Assembly: GCA_041752455.1 (NCBI GenBank)
Contig: JBGSWL010000140.1
Coordinates: forward strand, 1 to 64,000
Source of the DNA: JBGSWL01 sp041752455
GTDB lineage: Bacteria > Pseudomonadota > Alphaproteobacteria > Rhizobiales > Rhizobiaceae
Reading direction: 5' to 3'
DNA length: 64,000 nt
Shown in pieces: positions 49,731 to 57,457 of the stretch (positions within the stretch are counted from its first letter, which is position 1; each line of letters opens with the position of its first letter). Both the position numbers and the translations under genes were made by a program. The notes beneath the pieces were generated by a model, which saw only the letters and a program-made list of their open reading frames with translations, was not told the DNA's origin and did no database searches.

Positions 49731-50528
49731 ATGCAATTTGCCAGCTTGAACGGGGTCGTGCTGCACTATCAGGTCGTGGCTGCCCCCAACGATCGCCCGA
49801 CCATCGTGTTTGCCAATTCGCTTGGCACCGATTTTCGCATCTGGCGCGATGTGATCATCCGGCTCGTCGGCGAGGCGGGTTTCGTCATGTACGACAAGCG
49901 CGGCCACGGGCTCTCCACCACCGGTCCGACGCCTTACGCCATCGACGACCATATCGGCGATCTGGAAGCGCTGCTCGATCACCTCGGCGTGACGAAAGCC
50001 ATCATCTGCGGCCTATCGGTCGGCGGCATGATTGCCATGGGACTAGCGTCCAAGCGGCGCGATCTCGTCAAGGCCCTCATCCTTTGCGACACCGCGCCGA
50101 AGATCGGCACGGCAGCGATCTGGAATGATCGCATCGCGGCCATCGAGGCAAACGGGATCGCCTCGGTCTCGGACATGATCCTCGAGCGCTGGTTCACCAA
50201 GGAATTCCGCAGTCCGGGCAGCGCCGAACTGGATGGCTACCGGATGATGCTGAACCGGCAGGATCCGGCCGGCTATGTATCGACCTGCGCAGCGATCCGC
50301 GATGCAGACCTTACCGAAAAGGCACGCGCGCTGAAACTGCCGGTTGCCTGCATTGTCGGGGCGGAAGACGGCTCGACACCGCCGTCGCTGGTGGCCGAGA
50401 TGGCACGCACGATCCCCGGCGCGCTCTATGATGTGATCCCCGCCTGCGGGCATATTCCATGCGTGGAAAGGCCGGTCGAACTTACCGACATCATTCGCGG
50501 GTTCATCGGCGGGCTGGACGCGGCGTGA
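49731..50528 (+). CDS. Alpha/beta hydrolase, 3-oxoadipate enol-lactonase-like
   Basis: A 265-residue hydrolase closely patterned on PcaD (3-oxoadipate enol-lactonase): FANSLGTDFRIWRDV (oxyanion region), MYDKRGHGLS, nucleophile elbow ICGLSVGGMIAMGLA, acid near VGAEDGSTPPS and His in IPACGHIPCVERP. No other beta-ketoadipate gene is near; instead it ends the sugar ABC/dehydrogenase operon. So a sugar-lactone substrate is more likely than an aromatic-pathway one. The ATG at 49731 follows AGGAG by 6 bases. Confidence 0.8.
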   Translation: MQFASLNGVVLHYQVVAAPNDRPTIVFANSLGTDFRIWRDVIIRLVGEAGFVMYDKRGHGLSTTGPTPYAIDDHIGDLEALLDHLGVTKAIICGLSVGGMIAMGLASKRRDLVKALILCDTAPKIGTAAIWNDRIAAIEANGIASVSDMILERWFTKEFRSPGSAELDGYRMMLNRQDPAGYVSTCAAIRDADLTEKARALKLPVACIVGAEDGSTPPSLVAEMARTIPGALYDVIPACGHIPCVERPVELTDIIRGFIGGLDAA

Positions 50529-50625
50529 CAGGCGCGCCTGCGCCCGGAATTGACGGGGCGGCTCTGCACCGCTATGCCGGACCGGGTTCCAGTTGCAAAT
50601 GCAACGCAACAAGGCGAGGCCGACC

Positions 50626-51060
50626 ATGGATCAGGCAAGCGCCATGACCGCGGAAGACATGACCGAGGCGCTGCGTGCCGAGGGCATCCGCATCACGCGC
50701 CAGCGCACCGCCATCCTGCAGACGCTTGCCGAATCGGCCGACCATCCGGATGCCAACGAGGTGTTTCGGCGCGCCAGTGCCATCGAGCCGTCGGTCTCGC
50801 TCTCGACAGTCTACCGGACGCTGAATGTTCTGGAAAAGCGCGGTGTCGTGCTGCGGCTTTCGTTTGAGGGTGCACCGTCGCGGTTTGAAACCGCCGATAC
50901 CCCGCACCATGATCACATGATCGACCTCGACACCGGCGATGTGATCGAGTTCCAGTCCGACAAGATCGAAAAGCTGCAGGCGGAGATCGCTCGCGAACTG
51001 GGCTATGATCTGGTATTCCACAAGCTGGAACTCTACGGCACGCGCCAGCGCAAGGGTTGA
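50626..51060 (+). CDS. Fur-family metal-responsive regulator
   Basis: A 144-residue Fur-family repressor: winged helix (ITRQRTAILQTLAESADHPDANEVFRRAS and SLSTVYRTLNVLEKRGVV) then a dimerisation domain with HHDHMIDLDTGDVIEF metal ligands. It lacks the C-terminal CxxC zinc motifs found in E. coli Fur, as do rhizobial Mur/Fur proteins that respond to manganese. Which metal or target it has cannot be told from this window. ATG 50626 follows GGCGAGG. It is convergent with the YeeE gene (16 bases apart). Confidence 0.85.
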   Translation: MDQASAMTAEDMTEALRAEGIRITRQRTAILQTLAESADHPDANEVFRRASAIEPSVSLSTVYRTLNVLEKRGVVLRLSFEGAPSRFETADTPHHDHMIDLDTGDVIEFQSDKIEKLQAEIARELGYDLVFHKLELYGTRQRKG

Positions 51061-51075
51061 AACGGCGGGCCGGGT

Positions 51076-52182
51076 CTACTCGGCGGCCTTGAGCACCGGA
51101 TCGGCTTGCTGAGGCTGAAGCTGCGGCTTCGTCTGGCTGCCGCGATCCACCAGCCAGTCGGTGACACCTGCTGAAAACCAGATGGCAAAGAGCGTGACCC
51201 AGGCGGTCATCGCAAACACGCTGGCACCCGTGACACCGGCCCCGACAGCACAGCCCCCGGCAAGCATGCCGCCAAAGCCCATCAGCGCCGCGCCAGCCAG
51301 ATAGCGCTTCATCGAATCGCCGCCTTCAAATCCCTGCAGTTCCAGCTGCCCGGTCAGCCAGGCGGCAAGGAACGAACCGGCAAATACGCCGGGAACGAGC
51401 CCGACATCGAAATCGATCATCGAGCCCGGTGGCATCAGGAACAGCATCAGCGTGTCGGCGCTTGGCCCCGTGAACGTGATCGCTTCCAGTTGCACCGGCT
51501 CGAATGCCACGCCCGACATCGTGCTGGTGAACCACCAGGCCGCAGGAATGGTGATGCCGACAAATGTTGCGGCGACGGTCGTCCAGAGACCGAGCGAGCG
51601 ATAGGCTGCGACTGCAAAGGCGAGCGTAAGCGCAAGCGCCGCAATCATCAGCGCCGCGCCGCTGCCAAGGCCGGTGAATGTCAGAAGATCATTGCCGCCA
51701 ATGGCGTTGGTCGTGGAAATCTGCGCGATTGCATCGCGCGCCGGCGACAGAAAACCGCGAAGGCTCGCCTGCGCAACGACGGCAAAGACAAGCCCGGACA
51801 GCAGGGCACGCAGGTTGCCGGTGGCCGACAGGACGAGAAGACGGCTGGCGCAGCCGCGGGCCAGAACCATGCCGGTGCCAAACATCAGGCCGCCGACCAG
51901 GGCGCCGGACAGGCTCTGCGGCGAAGCGATCTGGCGGGCTTCACCGGTATCGACCAGTCCCGACCATGAGAGAAATTGGGTTCCGGCGACAGCAGCCGTG
52001 AAAACCAGAAGCCAGGTGGCGGTCTTTGTGCCGATGGAACCGCGGGAAAATTCGACCGATGCAGCGCGCAGGCAAAACTTGCTCTGCTGGGCAAAGGCAC
52101 CGAACGCGGCACCGATCAGCGCGCCGCCGATCAGCAGCACCCAGTTTTCACCCAAGCTGTCAGTCAGTGAAAGCAGATCCAT
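51076..52182 (-). CDS. YeeE/YedE family sulfur-compound transporter 1
   Basis: A 368-residue membrane protein with about nine to ten hydrophobic helices. It has the YeeE/TsuA Cys motifs SKFCLRAA, ARGCASRLL and GGCAVGAG, thought to relay thiosulfate or sulfane sulfur across the membrane. A similar second copy lies at 53211-54296, and the two flank a Tat-exported metallo-beta-lactamase-fold gene beside the sox cluster. In Paracoccus and relatives, soxT codes for such a protein near soxR. I take ATG 52182 as start; upstream codons to 52257 overlap the divergent promoter. Confidence 0.85.
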   Translation of the reverse strand: MDLLSLTDSLGENWVLLIGGALIGAAFGAFAQQSKFCLRAASVEFSRGSIGTKTATWLLVFTAAVAGTQFLSWSGLVDTGEARQIASPQSLSGALVGGLMFGTGMVLARGCASRLLVLSATGNLRALLSGLVFAVVAQASLRGFLSPARDAIAQISTTNAIGGNDLLTFTGLGSGAALMIAALALTLAFAVAAYRSLGLWTTVAATFVGITIPAAWWFTSTMSGVAFEPVQLEAITFTGPSADTLMLFLMPPGSMIDFDVGLVPGVFAGSFLAAWLTGQLELQGFEGGDSMKRYLAGAALMGFGGMLAGGCAVGAGVTGASVFAMTAWVTLFAIWFSAGVTDWLVDRGSQTKPQLQPQQADPVLKAAE

Positions 52183-52191
52183 CACACACTG

Positions 52192-52251
52192 ATTGCATGT
52201 GACCGTCAATGTGACGTTGACCTCGATCAACGAGCGGAGGATACATGCAAT
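52192..52251. promoter_or_regulatory. Palindrome-rich control region between YeeE and MBL genes
   Basis: Perfect 9-base inverted repeats ATTGCATGT (52192-52200) and ACATGCAAT (52243-52251) enclose a 42-base segment. Within it lie GTCAA-N7-TTGAC (52205-52221) and TTGACCTCGATCAA (52217-52230), the latter matching the FNR/FnrL box TTGATNNNNATCAA at 9 of 10 fixed positions. The region serves two divergent genes. Confidence 0.5.
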
Positions 52252-52275
52252 AAACACGATGTCTGGGAGGACGCC

Positions 52276-53202
52276 ATGAACAATCCGCTTCGGCCTGATC
52301 GCCGCCAGTTTGCCGCTGCCCTTGGTGCTTGTGCGATGCTGCCGTTTTTGCCGCGCCTCTCAACGAGCGCCAGTGCCAAGGCGGTGGGTGACTATGAACT
52401 GACTGTGCTTTCCGACGGGGCGCTGACACTGCCGCTGGATTTCCTCTATCCGGACGTGCCGCGCGATGCGCTGGATGCCATCCTGAATGCCTCGGGCCAG
52501 CCGACCGACATGTTGAGACCGGACTGCAACGTCACGCTGCTGCGCAGTGCCGATCGCGTGGTGCTGTTTGATGTCGGGGCCGGTGGCAATTTCATGCCGA
52601 CGGCAGGCCGTCTGCCGCAGAGCCTGGCCGATGCCGGTGTCGACCCGGCCGAGGTGACCGACGTGATCTTCACCCATGCGCACCCGGATCATCTCTGGGG
52701 CCTGCTGGATGAGTTCGACGAGATCCTGTTTGCAGATGCGGCGTTCCATATCAACCAGACCGAGTGGGACTATTGGCGCGCCGACGGTACGCTCGAAGCA
52801 ATGCCAGAGGAGCGCAAGAGCTTTGTCGTCGGCGCGCAAAGCCGACTGGCGGCGCTCGAAGACCGGATTACGTTCTTCAAGGCCGGTGACGAAGTGGTTT
52901 CGGGCGTCGAGGCAGTGGATACGGCGGGTCACACGCCGGGCCATACATCGTTTGCCGTTCATGGCGGAGCGTCGCCGCTGATGATCCTTGGCGATGCCAT
53001 CAGCAATTTTGCGATCTCGTTTGAAAAGCCCGATTGGCCGACCGGTTCCGATCATGATCCGGTCACCGGGGCCGCTGCGAGGGTCAAGTTGCTCGATCGC
53101 CTCGTCACCGACGGGATGGAGATTGTCGGCTATCATCTGCCGCATCCGGCAACGGGCCGGGTCGAGCGTGCGGGAACGGCCTACCGTTTCGTGCCGGCCT
53201 GA
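52276..53202 (+). CDS. Exported metallo-beta-lactamase-fold hydrolase
   Basis: A 308-residue MBL-fold protein. An N-terminal twin-arginine signal (DRRQFAAALGACAMLPFL) predicts Tat export of the folded, metal-loaded enzyme. The zinc motif is VIFTHAHPDHLWGL (HxHxDH), with further ligands in AGHTPGHTSFAVHGG, LMILGDAIS and MEIVGYHLPHP. It lies between and opposite to two YeeE/YedE sulfur transporters, next to sox genes, so it may process a sulfur compound (persulfide, thioester or sulfonate). Compared with lactonases it fits the quinolone/AHL-lactonase-like subgroup. Substrate is unproven. Confidence 0.85.
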   Translation: MNNPLRPDRRQFAAALGACAMLPFLPRLSTSASAKAVGDYELTVLSDGALTLPLDFLYPDVPRDALDAILNASGQPTDMLRPDCNVTLLRSADRVVLFDVGAGGNFMPTAGRLPQSLADAGVDPAEVTDVIFTHAHPDHLWGLLDEFDEILFADAAFHINQTEWDYWRADGTLEAMPEERKSFVVGAQSRLAALEDRITFFKAGDEVVSGVEAVDTAGHTPGHTSFAVHGGASPLMILGDAISNFAISFEKPDWPTGSDHDPVTGAAARVKLLDRLVTDGMEIVGYHLPHPATGRVERAGTAYRFVPA

Positions 53203-53210
53203 CTGTGACC

Positions 53211-54296
53211 CTATTCGGCGGGCTCTGCCCTGTTGCGGGACCGCAGGAATGCAAACGGCTCGCCTTCGATGAGCAGGGCCAGACCGATCCTTGCGCCAAT
53301 CGCAATCGAGACCATGGCGAGCGGGACCGAAAGCGCCAGAACCGAAGCGGCTGAAACGCCCTGGCCGATCGTGCAGCCGAGGGCGAAGACGCCGCCGGTT
53401 CCCATCAGGAACGCGCCGAGCAGGTGACGGCTGAGCTCACGGGCATCGTCGCAGGCCTCCCACCGCATGTCATCGGCCCGCCAGGCGGCAATGGCCGCAC
53501 CCAGAAAGACGCCACCGACAAGCCCGATGCCATAGTCGGGGAGCACACCGGTTACGGTGATGATCTGGAGTATGGCGTCGCCGACCGGCATGACAAATGA
53601 CCCGGCCTCGACCTGGACGATCGAAAACAGCGACTGGCTGGCCAGCGTCGTGATCACCCAGCCTGCCGTGATGCAAAGCCCGATCACGATACCGACGGAC
53701 CACTTGCCGCGGTCGGCCCGAAACGCTGCGTCACGCAAGACCCACCACAGGCCGGCAGCAGCAATCAACGCGGCTGCTAGTAGGGCACCATGCCCGGCGA
53801 AAAGCGATCCGGCATGAGCAAACCCGTTATCGGTCAGATCGAGCGAAAGCGGTTCGATCAGCGCCTCGCGAAACTGGCCGACCAGCCCCCGTTGTGCAGA
53901 CAGTGCTGCGAGGCCGATGCCGGTCAATACGACAAGGGCGCGCAGGTTGCCGCCGCCAAGACGCACCACGGCACCAAAGCCGCAGGTGCCGACCAAGGCC
54001 ATGCCGAACCCGAACATCAGTCCGCCGATGATCGTCCCGGCGACCGGGACCGGCTCACTGAGATAAAAACTCGAACCTGTATCGATGAAGCCGGCGATTG
54101 CGAGGACTTGCGTTGCGACAAGGGCAACGAGTGCCGCCAGTACCCATGCGCGAAGCCCGCGCGAATCGGCGGCGTACCAGTGTCGTTCAAGCGCAGACAT
54201 GGTGCAGAAATGGTGGCGGCGGGCTTCATGCCCCATCAGGGTCCCAACCGCCATTCCAGCCGCCGGCACAAGCCAGCCACTTTCCAATCCGAACAT
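53211..54296 (-). CDS. soxT: YeeE/YedE family transporter 2 (SoxT-like)
   Basis: A 361-residue polytopic membrane protein of the YeeE/YedE family with Cys motifs HHFCTMSA, VGTCGFGAV and LGCTIGQG. It ends 8 bases from the convergent MBL gene stop and lies downstream of soxR in the same direction, the location of soxT in other alphaproteobacterial sox loci. It likely imports thiosulfate or a sulfane-sulfur intermediate for sensing or assimilation. ATG 54296 follows GGGAGGAG by 6 bases. Confidence 0.85.
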   Translation of the reverse strand: MFGLESGWLVPAAGMAVGTLMGHEARRHHFCTMSALERHWYAADSRGLRAWVLAALVALVATQVLAIAGFIDTGSSFYLSEPVPVAGTIIGGLMFGFGMALVGTCGFGAVVRLGGGNLRALVVLTGIGLAALSAQRGLVGQFREALIEPLSLDLTDNGFAHAGSLFAGHGALLAAALIAAAGLWWVLRDAAFRADRGKWSVGIVIGLCITAGWVITTLASQSLFSIVQVEAGSFVMPVGDAILQIITVTGVLPDYGIGLVGGVFLGAAIAAWRADDMRWEACDDARELSRHLLGAFLMGTGGVFALGCTIGQGVSAASVLALSVPLAMVSIAIGARIGLALLIEGEPFAFLRSRNRAEPAE

Positions 54297-54372
54297 CGCC
54301 GTCTCCTCCCGCTCCTGTGTCGAAGCTTGGGATAAGCGTGTCCCCTCGGAACCCGTTTGACAATAGGTTAAG

Positions 54373-54729
54373 TCAGGCGCGATCTGCGCCTTCACGGACA
54401 GGGCGGCAAAACACGTCATACAAAGTGGCAACGACCGACGAGACATCCTCGCCGGAGACGCTGTAATAGATCATCCGGCCGTCGCGTCGTGTCTTGACGA
54501 GGCCATCGAGGCGAAGGCGCGCCAGTTGCTGGGAAACCGCCGCCTGCGGCAGGTCGAGCACGTTTTCGAGTTCCGAGACCGATTTCTCGCCTTCAGCAAG
54601 AATGCACAGGATCAGCAGCCGCGTCTCATGAGACAGCGCCTTCAGAAGGTCACTGGCTTTGCGGGCCTGTTCGTAAAGGACCTTTACGTCGGCTTCATCC
54701 ATATCAGGCGTGTAGGCGGGGAGTGGCAT
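54373..54729 (-). CDS. soxR: ArsR-family persulfide-responsive repressor SoxR
   Basis: A 118-residue ArsR winged-helix repressor (HETRLLILCILAEGEKSVSELENVLDLPQAAVSQQLARLRLDGLV). Two cysteines, Cys42 and Cys108, correspond in position to the pair that forms a polysulfide bridge in SqrR/BigR-type sensors. In Pseudaminobacter salicylatoxidans SoxR represses sox by binding the soxS-soxV and soxW-soxX gaps. Here the gene is downstream of soxS and upstream of soxT on the minus strand, facing away from soxV-D. The product is not the SoxRS redox activator of enterobacteria. Confidence 0.9.
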   Translation of the reverse strand: MPLPAYTPDMDEADVKVLYEQARKASDLLKALSHETRLLILCILAEGEKSVSELENVLDLPQAAVSQQLARLRLDGLVKTRRDGRMIYYSVSGEDVSSVVATLYDVFCRPVREGADRA

Positions 54730-54791
54730 CGGAGGCTCTGCTCAATCCGTTGTGTTGAAAATGGTACCGCGTTCGATACGCATTTGCACGA

Positions 54792-55163
54792 TCATTGGAT
54801 GACCTGCTGCTTTGCGGGCAGTTTTGCAATCATTTCGCCGAGCAAGAACCAGAAAAATTCGTCGCCGGCATAGCCGCGCATCCGCCCGATCTCCTTGCCG
54901 TCGTCGACGAGCACAAAAGTCGGCGTGAAGCGCTCCGGCTGGATGAAGGCCAGATCGTCGGGCATAGGCTTGTGAATGTCTACCGGGCGCAACGGCGCAG
55001 CCTGTCCCTCTGGCGTCTTGGAATAAATCGGACCGATCTCCTTGTGCCAGCGGATACACCAGGCACAGCCTGCCTGTTCAAGCATCACAAGTTCCGCTGC
55101 GCGCGCAGGGGCGCCGGCCAACAGGGTCAGGAGGATAGACGCGGCAATGATCGTCTTGCGCAT
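54792..55163 (-). CDS. soxS: Periplasmic thioredoxin-like protein SoxS
   Basis: A 123-residue thiol-disulfide protein with signal peptide (MRKTIIAASILLTLLAGAPARA) and the redox motif CAWC at residues 33-36; FTPTFVLVDDGKEIGRMRGYAGDEFFWF is the second conserved thioredoxin-fold region (cis-Pro). SoxS keeps the SoxY cysteine reactive in the periplasm with electrons delivered through SoxV. It is divergent from soxV and precedes soxR. ATG at 55163. Confidence 0.9.
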   Translation of the reverse strand: MRKTIIAASILLTLLAGAPARAAELVMLEQAGCAWCIRWHKEIGPIYSKTPEGQAAPLRPVDIHKPMPDDLAFIQPERFTPTFVLVDDGKEIGRMRGYAGDEFFWFLLGEMIAKLPAKQQVIQ

Positions 55164-55194
55164 GGCGGTCGGCCTTTTCGGTCTTGCGGCGCCC

Positions 55195-55225
55195 AATATA
55201 TAGTTTATTCTGCATATTTGAAATG
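55195..55225. promoter_or_regulatory. Candidate SoxR operator between soxS and soxV
   Basis: The 100-base divergent gap has one AT-rich island, with ATATA, TATTC and CATATTTGAAAT elements, unlike the GC-rich surroundings. The soxS-soxV gap is a known SoxR binding region in Pseudaminobacter. The elements TATTC and CATATTTG also occur in the other candidate site at 56651-56669. Confidence 0.45.
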
Positions 55226-55263
55226 CCTGTCGGCGTTTTTTGCGCTTTGGGAGGAGCGGCTGC

Positions 55264-56001
55264 ATGCTCGACGTTGGCTATGGCGCTGCTTTCCTCGCGG
55301 GGATCCTGTCGTTTGTCTCGCCCTGCGTGCTGCCGATCGTGCCGCCGTATCTCGCCTACCTCGCCGGTATCAGCTTTTCGGAGTTGAATGAGCAGGGCAC
55401 CGGGAACAATGCGGTTTCGCGCCGTATTGCGCTGTCCTCGGTGGCATTCGTGCTGGGTTTCACGACGGTTTTCGTGGCGCTGGGTGCGACGGCCAGCATG
55501 ATCGGCCAGTCGATTGCCCGCCATTTCGACACCCTGTCGATGATCGCCGGTGTGCTGATCATCATCATGGGGCTGCACTTTCTCGGGGTTTTCCGGATCG
55601 GCCTTCTTTACCGCGAAGCGCGCATCGACGTCCAAAAGAAGCCGGCCGGCCTGCTTGGTGCCTATGTGATGGGGCTGGCGTTTGCCTTCGGCTGGACGCC
55701 CTGTGTCGGGCCGGTGCTGGCAGCAATCCTGTTTGTTGCAGGCACGGAAGACACAGCGTTTCGCGGTGCCGGGCTGCTTGCGCTCTATTCGCTCGGGATC
55801 GGCATCCCGTTCATCGTCGCCGGGTTGTTTGCCAGCCGCTTCATCGGCTGGGCGACCCGGTTCAAGAAACACATGCACACGGTCGAGCGTGTCATGGGCG
55901 GTCTGCTCGTCGTGACCGGCGTTCTTTTCATTACCGGCCAGATGTCGCGGATTGCGCAATGGCTTCTCGACACGTTTCCGGGGTTTGCGACGATCGGCTG
56001 A
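55264..56001 (+). CDS. soxV: CcdA/DsbD-like electron transporter SoxV
   Basis: A 245-residue membrane protein of the CcdA family with about six helices that carries reducing equivalents from cytoplasmic thioredoxin to SoxW/SoxS in the periplasm. Its two redox cysteines are in LSFVSPCVLPIVPP (Cys21) and AFGWTPCVGPVLAA (Cys147). Start at ATG 55264 follows GGGAGGAG by 8 bases. soxW starts 28 bases downstream, and the divergent soxS shares the promoter region. Confidence 0.93.
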   Translation: MLDVGYGAAFLAGILSFVSPCVLPIVPPYLAYLAGISFSELNEQGTGNNAVSRRIALSSVAFVLGFTTVFVALGATASMIGQSIARHFDTLSMIAGVLIIIMGLHFLGVFRIGLLYREARIDVQKKPAGLLGAYVMGLAFAFGWTPCVGPVLAAILFVAGTEDTAFRGAGLLALYSLGIGIPFIVAGLFASRFIGWATRFKKHMHTVERVMGGLLVVTGVLFITGQMSRIAQWLLDTFPGFATIG

Positions 56002-56029
56002 GTGTCGCGCCCGCGCCACAGGAGGAACC

Positions 56030-56629
56030 ATGATGAGACTGGGACACTATATTGCCAGCGGCCTTGCCGCGGTTTGCCTGATGGCAAATGCCGCTTTCGC
56101 TGCGGAATTCGGCGAAGACGGCCTGCACAAGCAGGACTGGTTTGCGATCACTTTCCGCGATGTGGCGGAGGATATCCAGGCCGCAAAGGACGAGGGCAAG
56201 CGCCTCGTGATGATCTTCGAACAGCGCGGCTGCATCTACTGCGCCAAGATGCACACGGACATTCTCTCGGTGCCGGAAGTGCGCGCCTATCTCGAGGCAA
56301 ACTACAAGGTTGTGCAGTACAACATGTTTGGCGACGAGGAGGTGACCGACCTCGACGGCGAGGTGCTGACCGAGAAGACCGCCGCGCGCAAATGGGGCCT
56401 CGTTTTCACGCCGACCATGGTTTTCATGCCGGACGAAGTGCCGGATGACGGCAAGTCGGCGGTTCAGTCCGCGGTTGCTGTGATGCCGGGTGCCTTCGGC
56501 AAGCTGACCTTTCTCAACATGTTCCGCTGGGTGAACGAGAAGGGCTATGCGGGCGAGGAGCATTTCCAGAAGTACCACGCCCGAATCATCAACGAAATGC
56601 GTGCCGCCGGCCAGCTTGTCTCCGAGTGA
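56030..56629 (+). CDS. soxW: Periplasmic thioredoxin SoxW
   Basis: A 199-residue thioredoxin-fold protein with signal peptide (about residues 1-25, ending AAFA) and the active site CIYC at residues 68-71 in MIFEQRGCIYCAKMH; GLVFTPTMVFMP supplies the cis-Pro. It receives electrons from SoxV. Two consecutive ATG codons (56030, 56033) are both acceptable after GGAGGAA. It is followed by an approximately 350-base gap that, in most sox clusters, would hold soxX. Confidence 0.92.
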   Translation: MMRLGHYIASGLAAVCLMANAAFAAEFGEDGLHKQDWFAITFRDVAEDIQAAKDEGKRLVMIFEQRGCIYCAKMHTDILSVPEVRAYLEANYKVVQYNMFGDEEVTDLDGEVLTEKTAARKWGLVFTPTMVFMPDEVPDDGKSAVQSAVAVMPGAFGKLTFLNMFRWVNEKGYAGEEHFQKYHARIINEMRAAGQLVSE

Positions 56630-56653
56630 CGCACGCATCGAAAACAACGTATT

Positions 56654-56669
56654 CAAATAATCATATTTG
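56654..56669. promoter_or_regulatory. Candidate SoxR operator upstream of the soxY operon
   Basis: CAAATAATCATATTTG is a perfect palindrome (6-base arms, 4-base centre) in an AT-rich patch 25 bases after soxW. This is the equivalent of the soxW-soxX gap known to bind SoxR in a related bacterium. It probably controls the operon that begins with the small ORF and soxY. Confidence 0.6.
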
Positions 56670-56777
56670 TGCATTGATAGGCGCGACGAGATGGCGTAGC
56701 CTTCCTGTCAAGCGAACGGAGTGTCGCAGGAGTGACGACGTGACGTGCCCGGCATGATCACCCGTCGAGGAGGAAAC

Positions 56778-56987
56778 ATGATTGCAGGTTCGACGACCCT
56801 GTCCGGGCGTCACGCAGCCGCATGCTTCGCGCAGGGCCGACCCTTGAAGAGCGGTTTTGGTGGGAATGGTCCGGACCATTGCGATGGCGCGGCAATCACT
56901 GCCGTCCGCATGCCGGTCGGTCGGTTCACCTCCACCCATTTTTCGGCAAACGAACCCACGAATACCCGCAAAGGAGAAACCCAATGA
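56778..56987 (+). CDS. Unrecognised 69-residue ORF between soxW and soxY
   Basis: This frame occupies the place of soxX but does not resemble it (no haem motif, no signal peptide). It has a very strong ribosome site (GAGGAGGAAAC directly before ATG 56778) and its TGA stop overlaps the soxY start as ATGA, a classic translational coupling. The product starts MIAGSTTLSGRHAAACFAQG and is Gly/Arg/Thr-rich, with two Cys and no hydrophobic stretch. It may be a leader whose translation controls soxY, or a small new sox-associated protein. I recognise no family. Confidence 0.45.
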   Translation: MIAGSTTLSGRHAAACFAQGRPLKSGFGGNGPDHCDGAAITAVRMPVGRFTSTHFSANEPTNTRKGETQ

Positions 56988-57436
56988 CAATGACACGACG
57001 TTCCATGTTGGCGCTGTCGTCCGGCGCCGCTGCTGCGCTGGTCGCGCTGCGCGCCATGCCGGCCTCGGCTGACGCCGAAGCCGTGATGGCCAAGATTGCC
57101 GAGTTTTCCGGCGGCACCGAGCCTGCTTCGGGTACGCTGGCGCTCAACGCTCCGGAAATCGCTGAAAACGGCAACACCGTGCCGGTCTCGTTCACCGTCG
57201 AAAGCCCGATGACGGCAGAAGATTATGTCCAGTCGGTCGCGATCTACGCCGACGGCAACCCCTCGCCGGAAGTGATCGTCTTCAACTTCACGCCATTGAG
57301 CGGCCAGGCAACCGCCACGACGCGCGTGCGCCTTGCCAAGACCCAGAACGTCATCGCCGTCGCCAAGACGTCGACCGGCGCGGTCTTCATGGACAAGAAG
57401 GAAGTCAAAGTCACCATCGGCGGCTGCGGCGGCTGA
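56984..57436 (+). CDS. soxY: Sulfur carrier subunit SoxY
   Basis: A 150-residue periplasmic protein on which thiosulfate sulfur is bound covalently and oxidised. A twin-arginine signal (TRRSMLALSSGAAAALVAL) precedes the immunoglobulin-like domain, and the C terminus has the GGCGG swinging arm with the carrier Cys. It ends 21 bases before soxZ. Start ATG 56984 with GGAGAAA upstream; an in-frame extension to 56822 is possible but non-homologous. Confidence 0.97.
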   Translation: MTMTRRSMLALSSGAAAALVALRAMPASADAEAVMAKIAEFSGGTEPASGTLALNAPEIAENGNTVPVSFTVESPMTAEDYVQSVAIYADGNPSPEVIVFNFTPLSGQATATTRVRLAKTQNVIAVAKTSTGAVFMDKKEVKVTIGGCGG

Positions 57437-57457
57437 GCGACCTCAAGGAGCAATGAA

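Noticed and set aside
49731..50528. Start of a beta-ketoadipate (pca) cluster
   Set aside because: Only the PcaD-like hydrolase is present; the neighbours are a sugar importer and a Fur-type regulator.
56822..56983. 54-codon N-terminal extension of SoxY
   Set aside because: The Tat signal begins at 56984 with its own ribosome site, and the extension resembles no SoxY.
56630..56983. A degenerate soxX between soxW and soxY
   Set aside because: I looked for CxxCH and the SoxX Met-loop in all frames and found none; an intact soxX lies at 58675.
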